Assembly (NCBI GenBank): GCA_964496125.1
Contig: CAZBXE010000003.1
Coordinates: 1-64,000, forward strand
Length of the DNA: 64,000 bases
Direction: 5' to 3'
Origin: CAZBXE01 sp964496125
GTDB lineage: Bacteria; Chlamydiota; Chlamydiia; Chlamydiales; CAZBXE01
Within the stretch, counting starts at the first letter, position 1. Every line of letters begins with the position of its first letter. The notes beneath the pieces were generated by a model. That model was not told the DNA's origin. It saw only the letters and a list, made by a program, of their open reading frames with translations, and searched no databases. Shown piece by piece: positions 1 through 8,275 of the stretch. The position numbers and the translations under genes are program-made.

Positions 1-2
1 GA

Positions 3-56
3 GAGCTTCCTGAAGAAAAATTTCCTTACGGTTATAAAGTAAATTGTTTTTTATAG
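3..56 (+). CDS. possible 3' end of an upstream gene
   Basis: An open frame enters from the left edge and stops with TAG at 54-56, giving a short plausible C-terminus (ELPEEKFPYGYKVN...). It is too short to name, and chance cannot be excluded. Confidence 0.22.
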   Translation, partial: ELPEEKFPYGYKVNCFL

Positions 57-282
57 AAACACAAAACCGCACGCCTTACGTGAATTGCACGCTATTTTAA
101 GGCAGGCCGAAGGAAGTCAAGACAAAAGAGATCACAAGATGCTAATTTTCATATAGTTATGCATGATTGACTTCGCTGAAAAACAGCAGGTTTATAGAAT
201 TGCAAATGAGCAAGCCTTATGTGAATTGCAAAGAGCGAAAATTTGTTTTCCTGGCAAAAGGGGAATGTGGTAAGTCAAAGGT
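57..282. other. leader region with an imperfect 17-nt direct repeat
   Basis: No gene is seen here. A 17-nt sequence, GCCTTAyGTGAATTGCA, occurs at 73-89 and 214-230 with one difference. It could be a regulator-binding repeat ahead of the acyl-CoA operon or a degraded dispersed repeat. No convincing promoter was identified. Confidence 0.3.
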
Positions 283-1938
283 ATGGAAGAGGAACAAAAG
301 CGCCTTGCCGAAGAACTCCTAGGAGAAAGCAAAAAAGAGAGCGTTGCCAAGCTTTTCTTTTTTGGCAAGCTCGACACCCCCCGCCTATTCCCCTACCCCC
401 AACTCTTGCCAGAGGAAGAGGTGGAAGTCGAGCCGCTCCTCCATAAAATCCAAGACTTTGCAGAAGGCGAAATCGACCCTATCGCAATCGACCGCGAGGC
501 AAACATCCCAGACAAAGTCATCCAAGGTCTTGGTAAGCTGGGCATGTTAGGATTCACTCTACCTAAAGAATATGGAGGTCTCGGACAGTCCCAAAAAGCC
601 TATGCCCTTGCCATGCAAATCATCGGAGCCAGGTGCGCCTCCACCGCCGTCTTTATCAACGCCCATCACAGCATCGGAGTGAGAGCTCTGCAGCTTTTCG
701 GCACCGAAGAGCAACAAAAGAAATGGCTTCCTGCTCTCGCTCGTGGAGAAAAACTTGCCGCGTTCTCGCTTACAGAGCCAAACGCCGGCTCCGATGCCGC
801 GGGGGTAGAAACTAAAGCCGAATACCTACCCGACCAAAAAAGCTACAAAATTACCGGCAAGAAGCAGTGGACTACAAATGGAAGCATCGCAGACGTCCTC
901 ACCGTCATGGCAAAAACAGAAGATGGAAAAGTCACAGCATTTCTTGTCACTCCAGACATGCCAGGTTTTAAGGTTACAGCAAAAGCCCTTGAGAAAGTAA
1001 GTATCCGCGGCACGAAGACAGCAAACCTCTCTCTTGATGGAGTCGTTGTTCCCGAGGCAAATATTTTGGGTCCAAAAGGAGGCGGGCTGAAAGTGTGTCT
1101 GACCGTTCTCGATTTCGGAAGAGTGACTTTTGGCGCCACCTGCACAGGAATTGCAAAAGATGTCGTTTCAAGAGCCATCCGGCACGCAAAGACAAGGCAC
1201 CAGTTCAAACGCCCCCTTGCCTCCTTTTCGCTTGTAAAGAAAAAAATCGCTGAAATCTCAGCTCTTGCGTATGCGATGGAGGCTGTTACCATGCATGCCG
1301 CTTCTCTTCTAGATCGAAAAGAGTCCGATTTTATGCTCGAGACAGCGATTGTAAAGGTTTTTTGCAGCGAATCGCTTTGGAAAATCATCTACGAAACAAT
1401 GCAGATCTTCGGTGGGCGTTCCTTTTTTACGGATCTTCCTCTCGAAAGATTTATGCGTGATGCCCGCCTCAACATGATTGGAGAAGGCTCCAACGAAGTT
1501 TTACGCGCCTTTATTGGTGCCGTTGGCCTGCGCGAAGTGGGCCTTTCCCTAAAAGCTGAGCCCATCAAGCAAATGATCTCTCTTCTTTCCTGTCCTAAAA
1601 CACCTGTGGACTCTCCTCTTGGAAAGAGGTTTGTTCGTCTTGTGAAGCACTTTGGGAGAGCTGCAGTATCGCTTCTTATCCGCTTTCGAGAGGATGTTGT
1701 AGAAAAGCAACTTCTTTTAAACCGCATGGCGGAGACAGCGATTGCCCTCTATACAGTCTCTACAGTCCTTTCTAAAATGCAGCTTCCCGGGACAAAAGAT
1801 CTTGAAAAACAAATAGGACAAGCTTACTGCCACAAGGCTTTAACGCGAGCTGAGCGAGCCCTTTCTGCCCTACACAAAAACCAAGACGACCTCTTTGAAG
1901 GTCTCTCGGATGAAATTGTAGCACAGTTCAAGCTATGA
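283..1938 (+). CDS. acyl-CoA dehydrogenase (long form)
   Basis: Flavin enzyme expected to oxidise an acyl-CoA to the trans-2-enoyl-CoA and pass electrons to an electron-transfer flavoprotein. At 551 residues it is longer than the usual 380-400. Residues about 45-410 hold the three classic domains: the FAD-contacting FSLTEPNAGSD stretch at 161-171, the R-Q-F segment near 305-308, and the QIFGG...GEGSNE region at 374-405 with the probable catalytic glutamate E401. The C-terminal extension (about 430-551) resembles the VLCAD/ACAD9 type. It is first in an operon and overlaps the next gene by 4 nt. Substrate cannot be fixed from sequence. The neighbouring carboxyltransferase, AtuA-like protein and hydratase recall citronellyl-CoA/isovaleryl-CoA type pathways. 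Confidence 0.9.
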   Translation: MEEEQKRLAEELLGESKKESVAKLFFFGKLDTPRLFPYPQLLPEEEVEVEPLLHKIQDFAEGEIDPIAIDREANIPDKVIQGLGKLGMLGFTLPKEYGGLGQSQKAYALAMQIIGARCASTAVFINAHHSIGVRALQLFGTEEQQKKWLPALARGEKLAAFSLTEPNAGSDAAGVETKAEYLPDQKSYKITGKKQWTTNGSIADVLTVMAKTEDGKVTAFLVTPDMPGFKVTAKALEKVSIRGTKTANLSLDGVVVPEANILGPKGGGLKVCLTVLDFGRVTFGATCTGIAKDVVSRAIRHAKTRHQFKRPLASFSLVKKKIAEISALAYAMEAVTMHAASLLDRKESDFMLETAIVKVFCSESLWKIIYETMQIFGGRSFFTDLPLERFMRDARLNMIGEGSNEVLRAFIGAVGLREVGLSLKAEPIKQMISLLSCPKTPVDSPLGKRFVRLVKHFGRAAVSLLIRFREDVVEKQLLLNRMAETAIALYTVSTVLSKMQLPGTKDLEKQIGQAYCHKALTRAERALSALHKNQDDLFEGLSDEIVAQFKL

Positions 1939-3467
1939 ACGGAGCGCCTCTAAGAAATCTCACACGAGCCCTACTCGCAGAAGAGGCCACCTTAAGACAA
2001 GGAGGAGACCCTTCCCGCCAAAAAAAACTCGGCAGACTGACTGTCCGGCAGCGTTTAGAGGTGCTCCTCGATAAGAAAAGCCTCTTTTTTGAGCTTGGCC
2101 TATGGGCAGGCTACAAAATGTATGAGGAGTTTGGCGCGTTGCCAGCTGCCGGGCTCATCACAGGCGTGGGCCTTGTTTCAGGAAGGTGGTGCATGATCAT
2201 TGCAAATGACGCCAGTGTAAAGGCCGGTGCGATGTTTCCCCAGTCTGTAAAAAAGTTTCTTCGCGCGCAAACCATCGCCTATAACTGCCGCCTTCCTCTT
2301 CTCTATCTTGTCGACTCCTCGGGAGTATTTCTTCCCTTGCAGGATGAAATTTTTCCAGACCAGGATGACTTTGGACGCATATTCCGCAACAACTCGGTCC
2401 TAAGCGCTCTTGGCATCCCTCAGTTTGCTGCCATTATGGGAAGTTGTATCGCAGGGGGAGGATACTTGCCCGTCCTGTGCGATAAGCTTCTCATGACAGA
2501 AGGAAGCGGCCTCTACATCGCGGGGCCAGCGCTTGTGAAAGCAGCGATTGGGCAAGAAACAAATGCAGAAGAGCTCGGCGGTGCAAAAATGCACGCTGAG
2601 ATGAGTGGCACAGTCGATTTTTATGAAAAAGATGATGAATCGTGCTTAAAGCAGCTACGTCGACTTGTCGATCTGCTTGAAAAGGAAACCGTAAAAACAT
2701 CCTTCAAAACAACGGATGAAGGGGATGCAGTGTACAACCTTGTAGAAGGGGAATACGATGTGCACGAACTTCTCAAGCTTTTAGTCGATCCAGACACAAT
2801 CGAGGAGTATAAGGCAAGCTACGGAAGGACAATTGTGTGCGCCTATGCCAAACTGGGTGGGCATCCTGTCGGCCTTGTAGCAAGCCAAAGAAAGAGAAGC
2901 TTTACAGGGCGCGGAGAGATCGAAATTGGCACTGTTCTCTACGGCAAAAGCGCTGATAAGGCAGCACGTTTTGTAATGGACTGCAATCAGACCCATCTCC
3001 CCTTGATTTTTCTGCAAGATGTAGCGGGCTTCATGGTAGGAAAAGAGGCTGAACAATCAGGCATCATCAAAAGCGGGGCTAAGCTTGTCAACGCAGTCAG
3101 CAATTCCACCGTGCCGAAGATTACACTCATTATTGGCAACTCCTTTGGAGCTGGGCATTATGCGCTCTGTGGGAAGGCTTATGACCCCGACTTTCTTCTT
3201 GCTTGGCCAAATGCAAAGTATGCTGTGATGGGCGCAGAACAGGCGGCAGCCACCCTTCAAGCGGTACAAAAAAATGGAGGGGACACAAAAAAAATCGTGG
3301 AGCGCTATACAGAAGAAATGGATGTACGTTATGGGGCAGCGCGTGGCTGGATCGATGCGATCATTGCACCTCACGAATCAAGAGCTATTCTTTTGCAGCT
3401 GCTTGAACTTGTGAAAAAAAGACCCCCTTCTCCTCTTACCTTCCATACGGGAGTGATCCAAACATGA
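1935..3467 (+). CDS. acyl-CoA carboxylase, carboxyltransferase (beta) subunit
   Basis: Biotin-dependent carboxyltransferase that moves CO2 from carboxybiotin to an acyl-CoA. The 510-residue length and two crotonase-like halves match propionyl-, methylcrotonyl- or geranyl-CoA carboxylase beta subunits. The N-terminal half has GSCIAGGGYLPVLCDK; the C-terminal half has the GNSFGAGHYALCGKAYDPDF oxyanion-hole region followed by AMGAEQAA-like sequence (VMGAEQAAATLQ). ELGGAKMHAEMSGTVDF is the usual family signature. It starts within the stop of the dehydrogenase gene (ATGA overlap) and ends overlapping the AtuA gene, so translation is probably coupled. No biotin carboxylase/BCCP alpha subunit is present in the window, so the partner must lie elsewhere or be shared with fatty-acid synthesis. 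Confidence 0.88.
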   Translation: MNGAPLRNLTRALLAEEATLRQGGDPSRQKKLGRLTVRQRLEVLLDKKSLFFELGLWAGYKMYEEFGALPAAGLITGVGLVSGRWCMIIANDASVKAGAMFPQSVKKFLRAQTIAYNCRLPLLYLVDSSGVFLPLQDEIFPDQDDFGRIFRNNSVLSALGIPQFAAIMGSCIAGGGYLPVLCDKLLMTEGSGLYIAGPALVKAAIGQETNAEELGGAKMHAEMSGTVDFYEKDDESCLKQLRRLVDLLEKETVKTSFKTTDEGDAVYNLVEGEYDVHELLKLLVDPDTIEEYKASYGRTIVCAYAKLGGHPVGLVASQRKRSFTGRGEIEIGTVLYGKSADKAARFVMDCNQTHLPLIFLQDVAGFMVGKEAEQSGIIKSGAKLVNAVSNSTVPKITLIIGNSFGAGHYALCGKAYDPDFLLAWPNAKYAVMGAEQAAATLQAVQKNGGDTKKIVERYTEEMDVRYGAARGWIDAIIAPHESRAILLQLLELVKKRPPSPLTFHTGVIQT

Positions 3468-4756
3468 TCAAGATAGGCAATGCAAGCGCTTTTTGGGGAG
3501 ATAGCCCTTATGCCCCTGCTGATCTCTTAAGAGAGCAGCCCGATTTGGATTATCTTACCCTCGATTACCTTGCAGAAGTCTCCCTTTCGATTATGGCGAT
3601 CCAAAAAGAAAAGGACCCCAAAGCTGGTTTTGCAAGAGATTTTGTGGATGCGCTTGCTACCTTGATCCCTTTTTGGGAGAAGGGCGCGCATTGTAAGGTG
3701 ATCACAAATGCAGGAGGACTTAATCCCAAGGAGTGTGCAGCCCTTTGCAGGAATCTACTGCAAGGCGTTAAAAAAGTTGCGGTTGTAGAGGGTGATGATG
3801 TGCTTGCTTATGTTAAAAAAAATGCGCATTCCCTGTGTCACCTTGACACAAAAGAGCCCCTAGGACCCCATGTACATTCACTTACAAGCGCTAATGTGTA
3901 TCTTGGTGCAGAAGGGATAAGGCAAGCCCTTTCTCAAGGGGCTGACATTGTGATCACAGGAAGGGTGGCTGATCCAAGTCTAACTGTGGCTCCTTGTCTA
4001 TTCCATTTTAATTGGGATAAAGAGGATTTTGATAAAATTGCTGCAGCGACCGTAGCGGGCCATCTTATTGAGTGTGGCACGCAAGTTACTGGGGGTTTTT
4101 CCACAAATTGGATGGACTTAGAAGACCCTGTTTCCATCGGCTTTCCTGTGGTAGAAATGGAGGCGGATGGCACATTTGTCATTACGAAGCCAGAAAGAAC
4201 AGGGGGGAAGGTCTCGCTTGAGACTGTGAAAGAACAACTTCTCTATGAAATCAGAGATCCCTCATGCTATCTGAGCCCTGACGCAACAGTATCCTTTACG
4301 GGCCTTGTGTTAAAAGAGATAGGCAAAGACCGTGTGGAAGTGCGGGGTGCGAAGGGATCTGCTCCCCCTTCTACGTATAAGGTAAGTGTTAGCTATAAAG
4401 ATGGCTATCGTTCAGAGACAATGCTTGCTGTCTTTGGGCATGAGGCGCGGGCGAAGGCAAAGAAGGCGGGGGTTGTTCTCTTGGAGCGGCTTAAGCTACG
4501 AGGGGTTACTTTTCAAAAAAGTAAAATTGAGTGTATTGGTGGTGATACGGAGTGTGTTCTTAGAGTTGCTGTTTCTGATTCTTCGTATGCAAATCTTGAA
4601 GCGTTTGCGCGCGAGGTAGCTTCACTCATTACTTCTGGCCCGCAGGGTCTTACTGGCTATGGGGCTGGTCGTCCTCACATCTTCCCGGTCTTCCCCTTCT
4701 TTCCTTGTCTGATCAACCACCCCCAACCCACCCATAACTATACACAAATAAGCTGA
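3464..4756 (+). CDS. AtuA-like DUF1446 protein, N-terminal part only
   Basis: Belongs to the acyclic-terpene-utilisation AtuA family (DUF1446), whose biochemical role is unresolved but which travels with acyl-CoA carboxylases. The family core is recognisable from the first residues (IKIGNASAFWGDS), through VITNAGGLNPKECA, VITGRVADPSLTVAP and GGDTECVLRV, to the terminal LTGYGAGRPHIFPVFPFFP. Full-length AtuA has a further small C-terminal domain of about 100 residues. Here the protein ends early, and that domain is encoded separately at 6209-6550. The last codons and the TGA stop (4754-4756) lie in a copy of a dispersed repeat (4739-4797), which suggests the frame was cut by the repeat. It may still fold and pair with the detached domain. 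Confidence 0.82.
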   Translation: MIKIGNASAFWGDSPYAPADLLREQPDLDYLTLDYLAEVSLSIMAIQKEKDPKAGFARDFVDALATLIPFWEKGAHCKVITNAGGLNPKECAALCRNLLQGVKKVAVVEGDDVLAYVKKNAHSLCHLDTKEPLGPHVHSLTSANVYLGAEGIRQALSQGADIVITGRVADPSLTVAPCLFHFNWDKEDFDKIAAATVAGHLIECGTQVTGGFSTNWMDLEDPVSIGFPVVEMEADGTFVITKPERTGGKVSLETVKEQLLYEIRDPSCYLSPDATVSFTGLVLKEIGKDRVEVRGAKGSAPPSTYKVSVSYKDGYRSETMLAVFGHEARAKAKKAGVVLLERLKLRGVTFQKSKIECIGGDTECVLRVAVSDSSYANLEAFAREVASLITSGPQGLTGYGAGRPHIFPVFPFFPCLINHPQPTHNYTQIS

Positions 4757-4797
4757 AAAGTTGGTTTCTGCCTGCGTCGGCCTAGCTCTCAATTTTT
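4739..4797 (-). repeat. partial copy of the nested inverted-repeat element
   Basis: Aligns with the reverse complement of the right half of the 8084-8256 element. Two blocks match exactly: TGGTTTCTGCCTGCGTCGG (19 nt) and CTCTCAATTTTTG (13 nt), with an outer part resembling TATACCCAAATGAACTGAAAA. It supplies the stop codon of the AtuA-like gene. Confidence 0.75.
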
Positions 4798-4815
4798 GGT
4801 GCCAGGCACCGAACT
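4797..4815. repeat. short REP-like palindrome
   Basis: TTGGTGCCAGGCACCGAA, a near-perfect palindrome around a central A. The same core occurs twice at 40978-41045. It directly abuts the inverted-repeat fragment. Confidence 0.6.
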
Positions 4816-4889
4816 TGAAATCTTAACAGGAGGTTTATTGGGTCTTTATGAAGCTGCGATAAAGTCCTTGGAAAAAAGGAAGGCAAACC

Positions 4890-6161
4890 ATGGCTATCGT
4901 AAATATCGATCTAGACGGAATCAATTTTGTTTGGAATCGTCAAGAAAAAACCACAGAAGACTTCACCCAAACTCAAAAAACTCCCCACGAACCCCCGCCC
5001 GAAAAAGAAGCTACTCACGAAGAGAAAAAAAGAGCGGAATTTTGGAAAAGTAACCCCCAAACACACAACACCCTGCTCCAAAGAAAAGCCGCCCAATACC
5101 TCAATTCCCCCCAAAAACAGCGCGCCCTCTCCCAAATAAAAAAATGGATGGAAAATGACACCTGGACACAAATAGCTCTAGGTCAACATTCTCCTTGGGC
5201 CAAAATACAGCCCCTCTTACAAAAATTTGGCTCTGACATCAAGATCGCAAAAAATTCTTTACAAGCAGAAAAAATCTTACCTCCCCTCCTTCGCTTTACA
5301 GACGACAGATGGGCATCCCTCCATACTCATAAAGAAATCGAAGAAATGATGACAGAGGAATTAGAACGCGCCGTTTTTACCCACCCCAAAGTTGCACAAG
5401 CACTCCAAAAGAAAAGAAACAACTCCCAATTTAGACAAGAATTAGAAAAACACCTCTCTCCTAAAGACCTTGCTCTCCTTACTGCCGTCATGCTCACCGA
5501 AATCCCCACAGAACTGCCCGAGGAAAGAAGAGTAGAAGCACACTCAGAGATTCTTCGCATCTTTGCAAAGATGCTAGAAAAATCTAAAGATTTAAGTATA
5601 AAACTATTAGAGTCAAACAGTAAGGTGATCCTTGTTCCCAAGACAAAAAGCCTCAACACATCGTGCGAAGAGCATCAACCAAGGCGCTGCATTCCAGTTG
5701 AAGATGGAATACGGGGAGTCTATTACGAGGGAACCAACCACGTCTACATCGGAGAAGAAAACCTTTTTGGTCATCTCAAAGATGGAAGAGCGCATGATAC
5801 AGGCAAAAGCATAGCTGTACACGAGCTTGCGCACCTTATCGATTTTGTTGCCCTGCCACGGAATATAAGATCTAAAATCAGATCCATCTACAACAAAAAA
5901 ATAGGCCTTCCAAGCAAACAACACTGGAATTTTTCCAAAGGTGCATACGCCTCCACAAATGCCGAGGAATATTTTGCAGAATTTGCTGCATACTACTTTG
6001 AAGCAAATGGTCATGTGAAAAATAAAACCGTGGTTGTAGGTAAAGATAACCTACATAAGCTCAACGACACGGAGAGAGAAACCTACAAACTCTTTCAAAA
6101 CATTTTCGGAGATGGAACCAAGATCCACTACACAAACCCCCTCGCCCGCTCCATCATCTAG
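4890..6161 (+). CDS. putative zinc metallopeptidase, lethal-factor-like catalytic end
   Basis: 423-residue protein of unknown identity. The C-terminal quarter has a gluzincin-type signature: H311-E-L-A-H315 (HELAHLIDF), and about 45 residues on NAEEYFAEFAAYYF (357-370), whose glutamates could supply the third zinc ligand. This spacing and the YFAEFAA helix recall the catalytic domain of anthrax lethal factor (peptidase M34) and related secreted toxins. The first about 290 residues are charged, alpha-helical in character and unrecognised; no classical signal peptide is present. AAGGAAGG at 4878-4885 supports this ATG. It lies between the two halves of an AtuA-like gene and next to repeats, so it was probably inserted. 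A type III secreted effector is a reasonable inference, not shown. Confidence 0.7.
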   Translation: MAIVNIDLDGINFVWNRQEKTTEDFTQTQKTPHEPPPEKEATHEEKKRAEFWKSNPQTHNTLLQRKAAQYLNSPQKQRALSQIKKWMENDTWTQIALGQHSPWAKIQPLLQKFGSDIKIAKNSLQAEKILPPLLRFTDDRWASLHTHKEIEEMMTEELERAVFTHPKVAQALQKKRNNSQFRQELEKHLSPKDLALLTAVMLTEIPTELPEERRVEAHSEILRIFAKMLEKSKDLSIKLLESNSKVILVPKTKSLNTSCEEHQPRRCIPVEDGIRGVYYEGTNHVYIGEENLFGHLKDGRAHDTGKSIAVHELAHLIDFVALPRNIRSKIRSIYNKKIGLPSKQHWNFSKGAYASTNAEEYFAEFAAYYFEANGHVKNKTVVVGKDNLHKLNDTERETYKLFQNIFGDGTKIHYTNPLARSII

Positions 6162-6208
6162 TAAACAAACAGATTGCAGAAACCATGTAGTTGTGATACG
6201 GGTAAAGG

Positions 6209-6550
6209 ATGGAAGTTGCTCTACGAGAAATAGCCTTCGCTAGGAGTGGAGATAAGGCGGGATCGGCAAATATCGGGGTCATCGCCTATACGGAGGAGGG
6301 ATACGCCTTCCTGTACAACGCTCTTACATCTGATAATGTTCATTGCTTTTTCCGCTATCTTCACCCTGAAAAGACAACCCGCTTTGAGCTCCCTAACCTT
6401 CTTGCCTTTAATTTCGTACTAGACGGAGTTTTGGAAGGGGGAGGGGGAAGCTCTCTTGCCCTTGACGCCCAAGGCAAAGCTCTTGGCCAAATCCTTCTCG
6501 AAATGCCCCTTGAAATCGGGCAAGGGAGGCAAATGTGCAAGAAACTTTAG
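6209..6550 (+). CDS. AtuA-like C-terminal domain, separate ORF
   Basis: 113 residues. The start, REIAFARSGDKAGSANIGVI, matches the ferredoxin-fold-like domain normally fused to the C-terminus of AtuA/DUF1446 proteins (typical ARSGDKGdtANIGV motif). Residues 79-81 keep a Gly-rich loop (EGGGGSS). It overlaps the next gene by 16 nt and so stays in the operon. The parent domain ends at 4756; the 1.45 kb between holds a repeat and a metallopeptidase gene. No strong Shine-Dalgarno is seen (GGTAAAGG at 6200-6207 is the best candidate). Confidence 0.72.
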   Translation: MEVALREIAFARSGDKAGSANIGVIAYTEEGYAFLYNALTSDNVHCFFRYLHPEKTTRFELPNLLAFNFVLDGVLEGGGGSSLALDAQGKALGQILLEMPLEIGQGRQMCKKL

Positions 6551-7308
6551 TCAAAGTAGAGCCTTTCTTTTCACAAAACGTACTTTTAATCACACTCAAT
6601 CGCCCCGAAAAACGAAATGCTCTCTCATTTGAAATGATGACACAGTTTATTAAGAAAGTGGAGAATGTAGAAAAAAAAGCGCGCGTGCTTATTGTGCAAG
6701 GAGCAGGGCCTATCTTTTGTGCCGGGCTTGATCTAAAAGAAGCTTCTCTTCCCGGAGGAGAAGAAATGCTCTTACCGCTTGTTGCAAAGTGCTTGACCAC
6801 CCTATACTACGCCCCGTGCTTAACCATTGCCGCTGTACAGGGAGCTGCAATAGCCGGAGGAGCGGGTCTTATGTCTGCTTGCGATCTTGTTGTAGCTGAA
6901 GAGAAAGCAAGATTTGGTTTTCCAGAAGTACTCCGGGGTTTGATTCCAGCTCTTGTAAGCACCCTACTCCGAAGGCAAGTCCCCGAAAGAGCACTCAAAG
7001 AGCTATTCTTGCTTGGCATTTTAATCGATGCTAAACGAGCAAAAGAAATTGGCCTGATCCACTATGTCGCAAGCAAAGAGGAAATGATGGCTGAGGTAGA
7101 AAAACTTTGCCGCCTTGCCTTGGCTGCCTCTCCTAAAGCCATTACAGAAGCAAAAAAGCTTTTTACAGAAGGACTTTCTCTAGATCTTACAAAAGACCTA
7201 GAGAAAGCGTTAAAAGCACATAAGCAAGCTTCCTCCACAACCGATGGAATTGAAGGGATGAAAGCATTTCTTGAAAACCGCAGGCCAAATTGGGATATCT
7301 CCGAATGA
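6535..7308 (+). CDS. enoyl-CoA hydratase/isomerase family protein
   Basis: Crotonase-fold protein of 257 residues, the family norm, expected to hydrate an enoyl-CoA; in this context the methylglutaconyl- or isohexenylglutaconyl-CoA type is likely. The oxyanion-hole segments are visible: GPIFCAGLDLKEAS and QGAAIAGGAGLMSACDLVVA, then FGFPEVLRGLIPA. It overlaps the AtuA-like domain upstream and, through ATGA, the hydrolase downstream. Substrate assignment is by operon context only. Confidence 0.85.
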   Translation: MQETLVKVEPFFSQNVLLITLNRPEKRNALSFEMMTQFIKKVENVEKKARVLIVQGAGPIFCAGLDLKEASLPGGEEMLLPLVAKCLTTLYYAPCLTIAAVQGAAIAGGAGLMSACDLVVAEEKARFGFPEVLRGLIPALVSTLLRRQVPERALKELFLLGILIDAKRAKEIGLIHYVASKEEMMAEVEKLCRLALAASPKAITEAKKLFTEGLSLDLTKDLEKALKAHKQASSTTDGIEGMKAFLENRRPNWDISE

Positions 7309-8081
7309 AAATCATTCCCGTAGAGGGAAATAGAATGCGCTTTGATGGCGGAGCCATGTTCGGCAACGCACCAAAAATCCTTTGGGAAAAATGGTTTACC
7401 CCCGACGAACAAAACCGGATCTCTTTAGCTTCCCGCACACTCCTTGTACAACTTGATTCTGGGCTAAATGTCTTGATTGATGCGGGGATCGGCGCCTTCT
7501 ATCCCCACAAACTTAAAGAAAGATATGGTATATTTGAAAACGAGCACAAGCTACTAGAAAATCTCGCGCGCCTAGGTGTAAGGGAGCAAGATATCGACGC
7601 CGTGGCCCTCTCCCACCTCCATTTTGACCACGCAGGCGGTATCCTATCTAGTGATGGCCCTCTCCGCTTGCTTTTTCCAAGAGCTAAGTTCTACGTTGCA
7701 AAAAGCAATTGGGAGCGGGCTAAAAACCCAAAAGCGCGTGATAAAGCATCTTTTCATCCGGATATCAACCGCCTACTTGAAGAATCAGGCCGCCTGATTC
7801 TTCTAGAAAAAACAATCGACCTTCCCGGCTTTACCTTTACCGTTTCCGAGGGGCACACACCAGGACTCCTTCTTTATCAAGTAGCAAATGCTGTGTTTGC
7901 CTCTGATCTTGTCCCGGGGTCCGCCTGGTTAAACCAAGCCCTCACCATGGGATATGACCGGTATGCAGAACTTGTCTGTGAAGAGAAAAAGGCGCTACTT
8001 GACTCTGCCTCAAAAAATCATTGGGAAATCTTTTTCCCCCATGACCCACACACAGCCTCCTTCACACCACAGAGTAGGTGA
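7305..8081 (+). CDS. metallo-beta-lactamase-fold hydrolase
   Basis: 258-residue MBL-fold protein. The zinc motif SHLHFDHAGG gives HxHxDH, and later residues SEGHTPG and a DL-containing FASDL segment supply the other ligands. Such proteins in acyl-CoA operons are often thioesterases or lactonases, but this one cannot be assigned. ATG at 7305 overlaps the stop of the hydratase gene (ATGA) and is preferred to an in-frame TTG at 7290. The stop is three bases before a 173-bp inverted-repeat element that may end the operon transcript. Confidence 0.8.
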   Translation: MKIIPVEGNRMRFDGGAMFGNAPKILWEKWFTPDEQNRISLASRTLLVQLDSGLNVLIDAGIGAFYPHKLKERYGIFENEHKLLENLARLGVREQDIDAVALSHLHFDHAGGILSSDGPLRLLFPRAKFYVAKSNWERAKNPKARDKASFHPDINRLLEESGRLILLEKTIDLPGFTFTVSEGHTPGLLLYQVANAVFASDLVPGSAWLNQALTMGYDRYAELVCEEKKALLDSASKNHWEIFFPHDPHTASFTPQSR

Positions 8082-8083
8082 AA

Positions 8084-8256
8084 TATACCCAAATGAACTG
8101 AAAAGCTGGGAATATGCTAAGGAGGATCTCTCAATTTTTGCAAGCAGAAGCAGCGCCGAAGCAGCTAAGGTTAAAAACCTTAGCGATGCAGGCGGGCAAA
8201 AATTGAGAGTATGTCCGACGCAGGCAGAAACCAGATTTTCAGTTCATTTGGGTATA
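8084..8256. repeat. 173-bp nested inverted-repeat element (MITE- or hairpin-RNA-like)
   Basis: Terminal inverted repeats of 21 bp are perfect (8084-8104 with 8236-8256; core CCCAAATGAACTGAAAA). A second perfect 14-bp pair lies inside (8128-8141, CTCTCAATTTTTGC, with 8196-8209), and a third 9-bp hairpin at 8164-8184 (GCTAAGGTT-AAA-AACCTTAGC). Arms between the paired blocks are not complementary. Parts recur at 4739-4797 and 47773-47810. It has no coding capacity and sits directly after a stop codon, so it may also act as a terminator. Confidence 0.85.
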
Positions 8257-8275
8257 ACTTCCCTATACGAAAAGA

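Noticed and set aside
843..1388. 181-codon open frame on the minus strand
   Set aside because: Antisense shadow of the acyl-CoA dehydrogenase; no ribosome site and unnatural composition.
4796..5053. Open frame beginning VPGTELEILTGGLL
   Set aside because: Begins in the palindromic repeat and runs out of frame through the start of the metallopeptidase gene; the repeat explains the PGTE residues.
5613..6014. 133-codon open frame on the minus strand
   Set aside because: Antisense to the metallopeptidase gene, including its HELAH region; no independent support.
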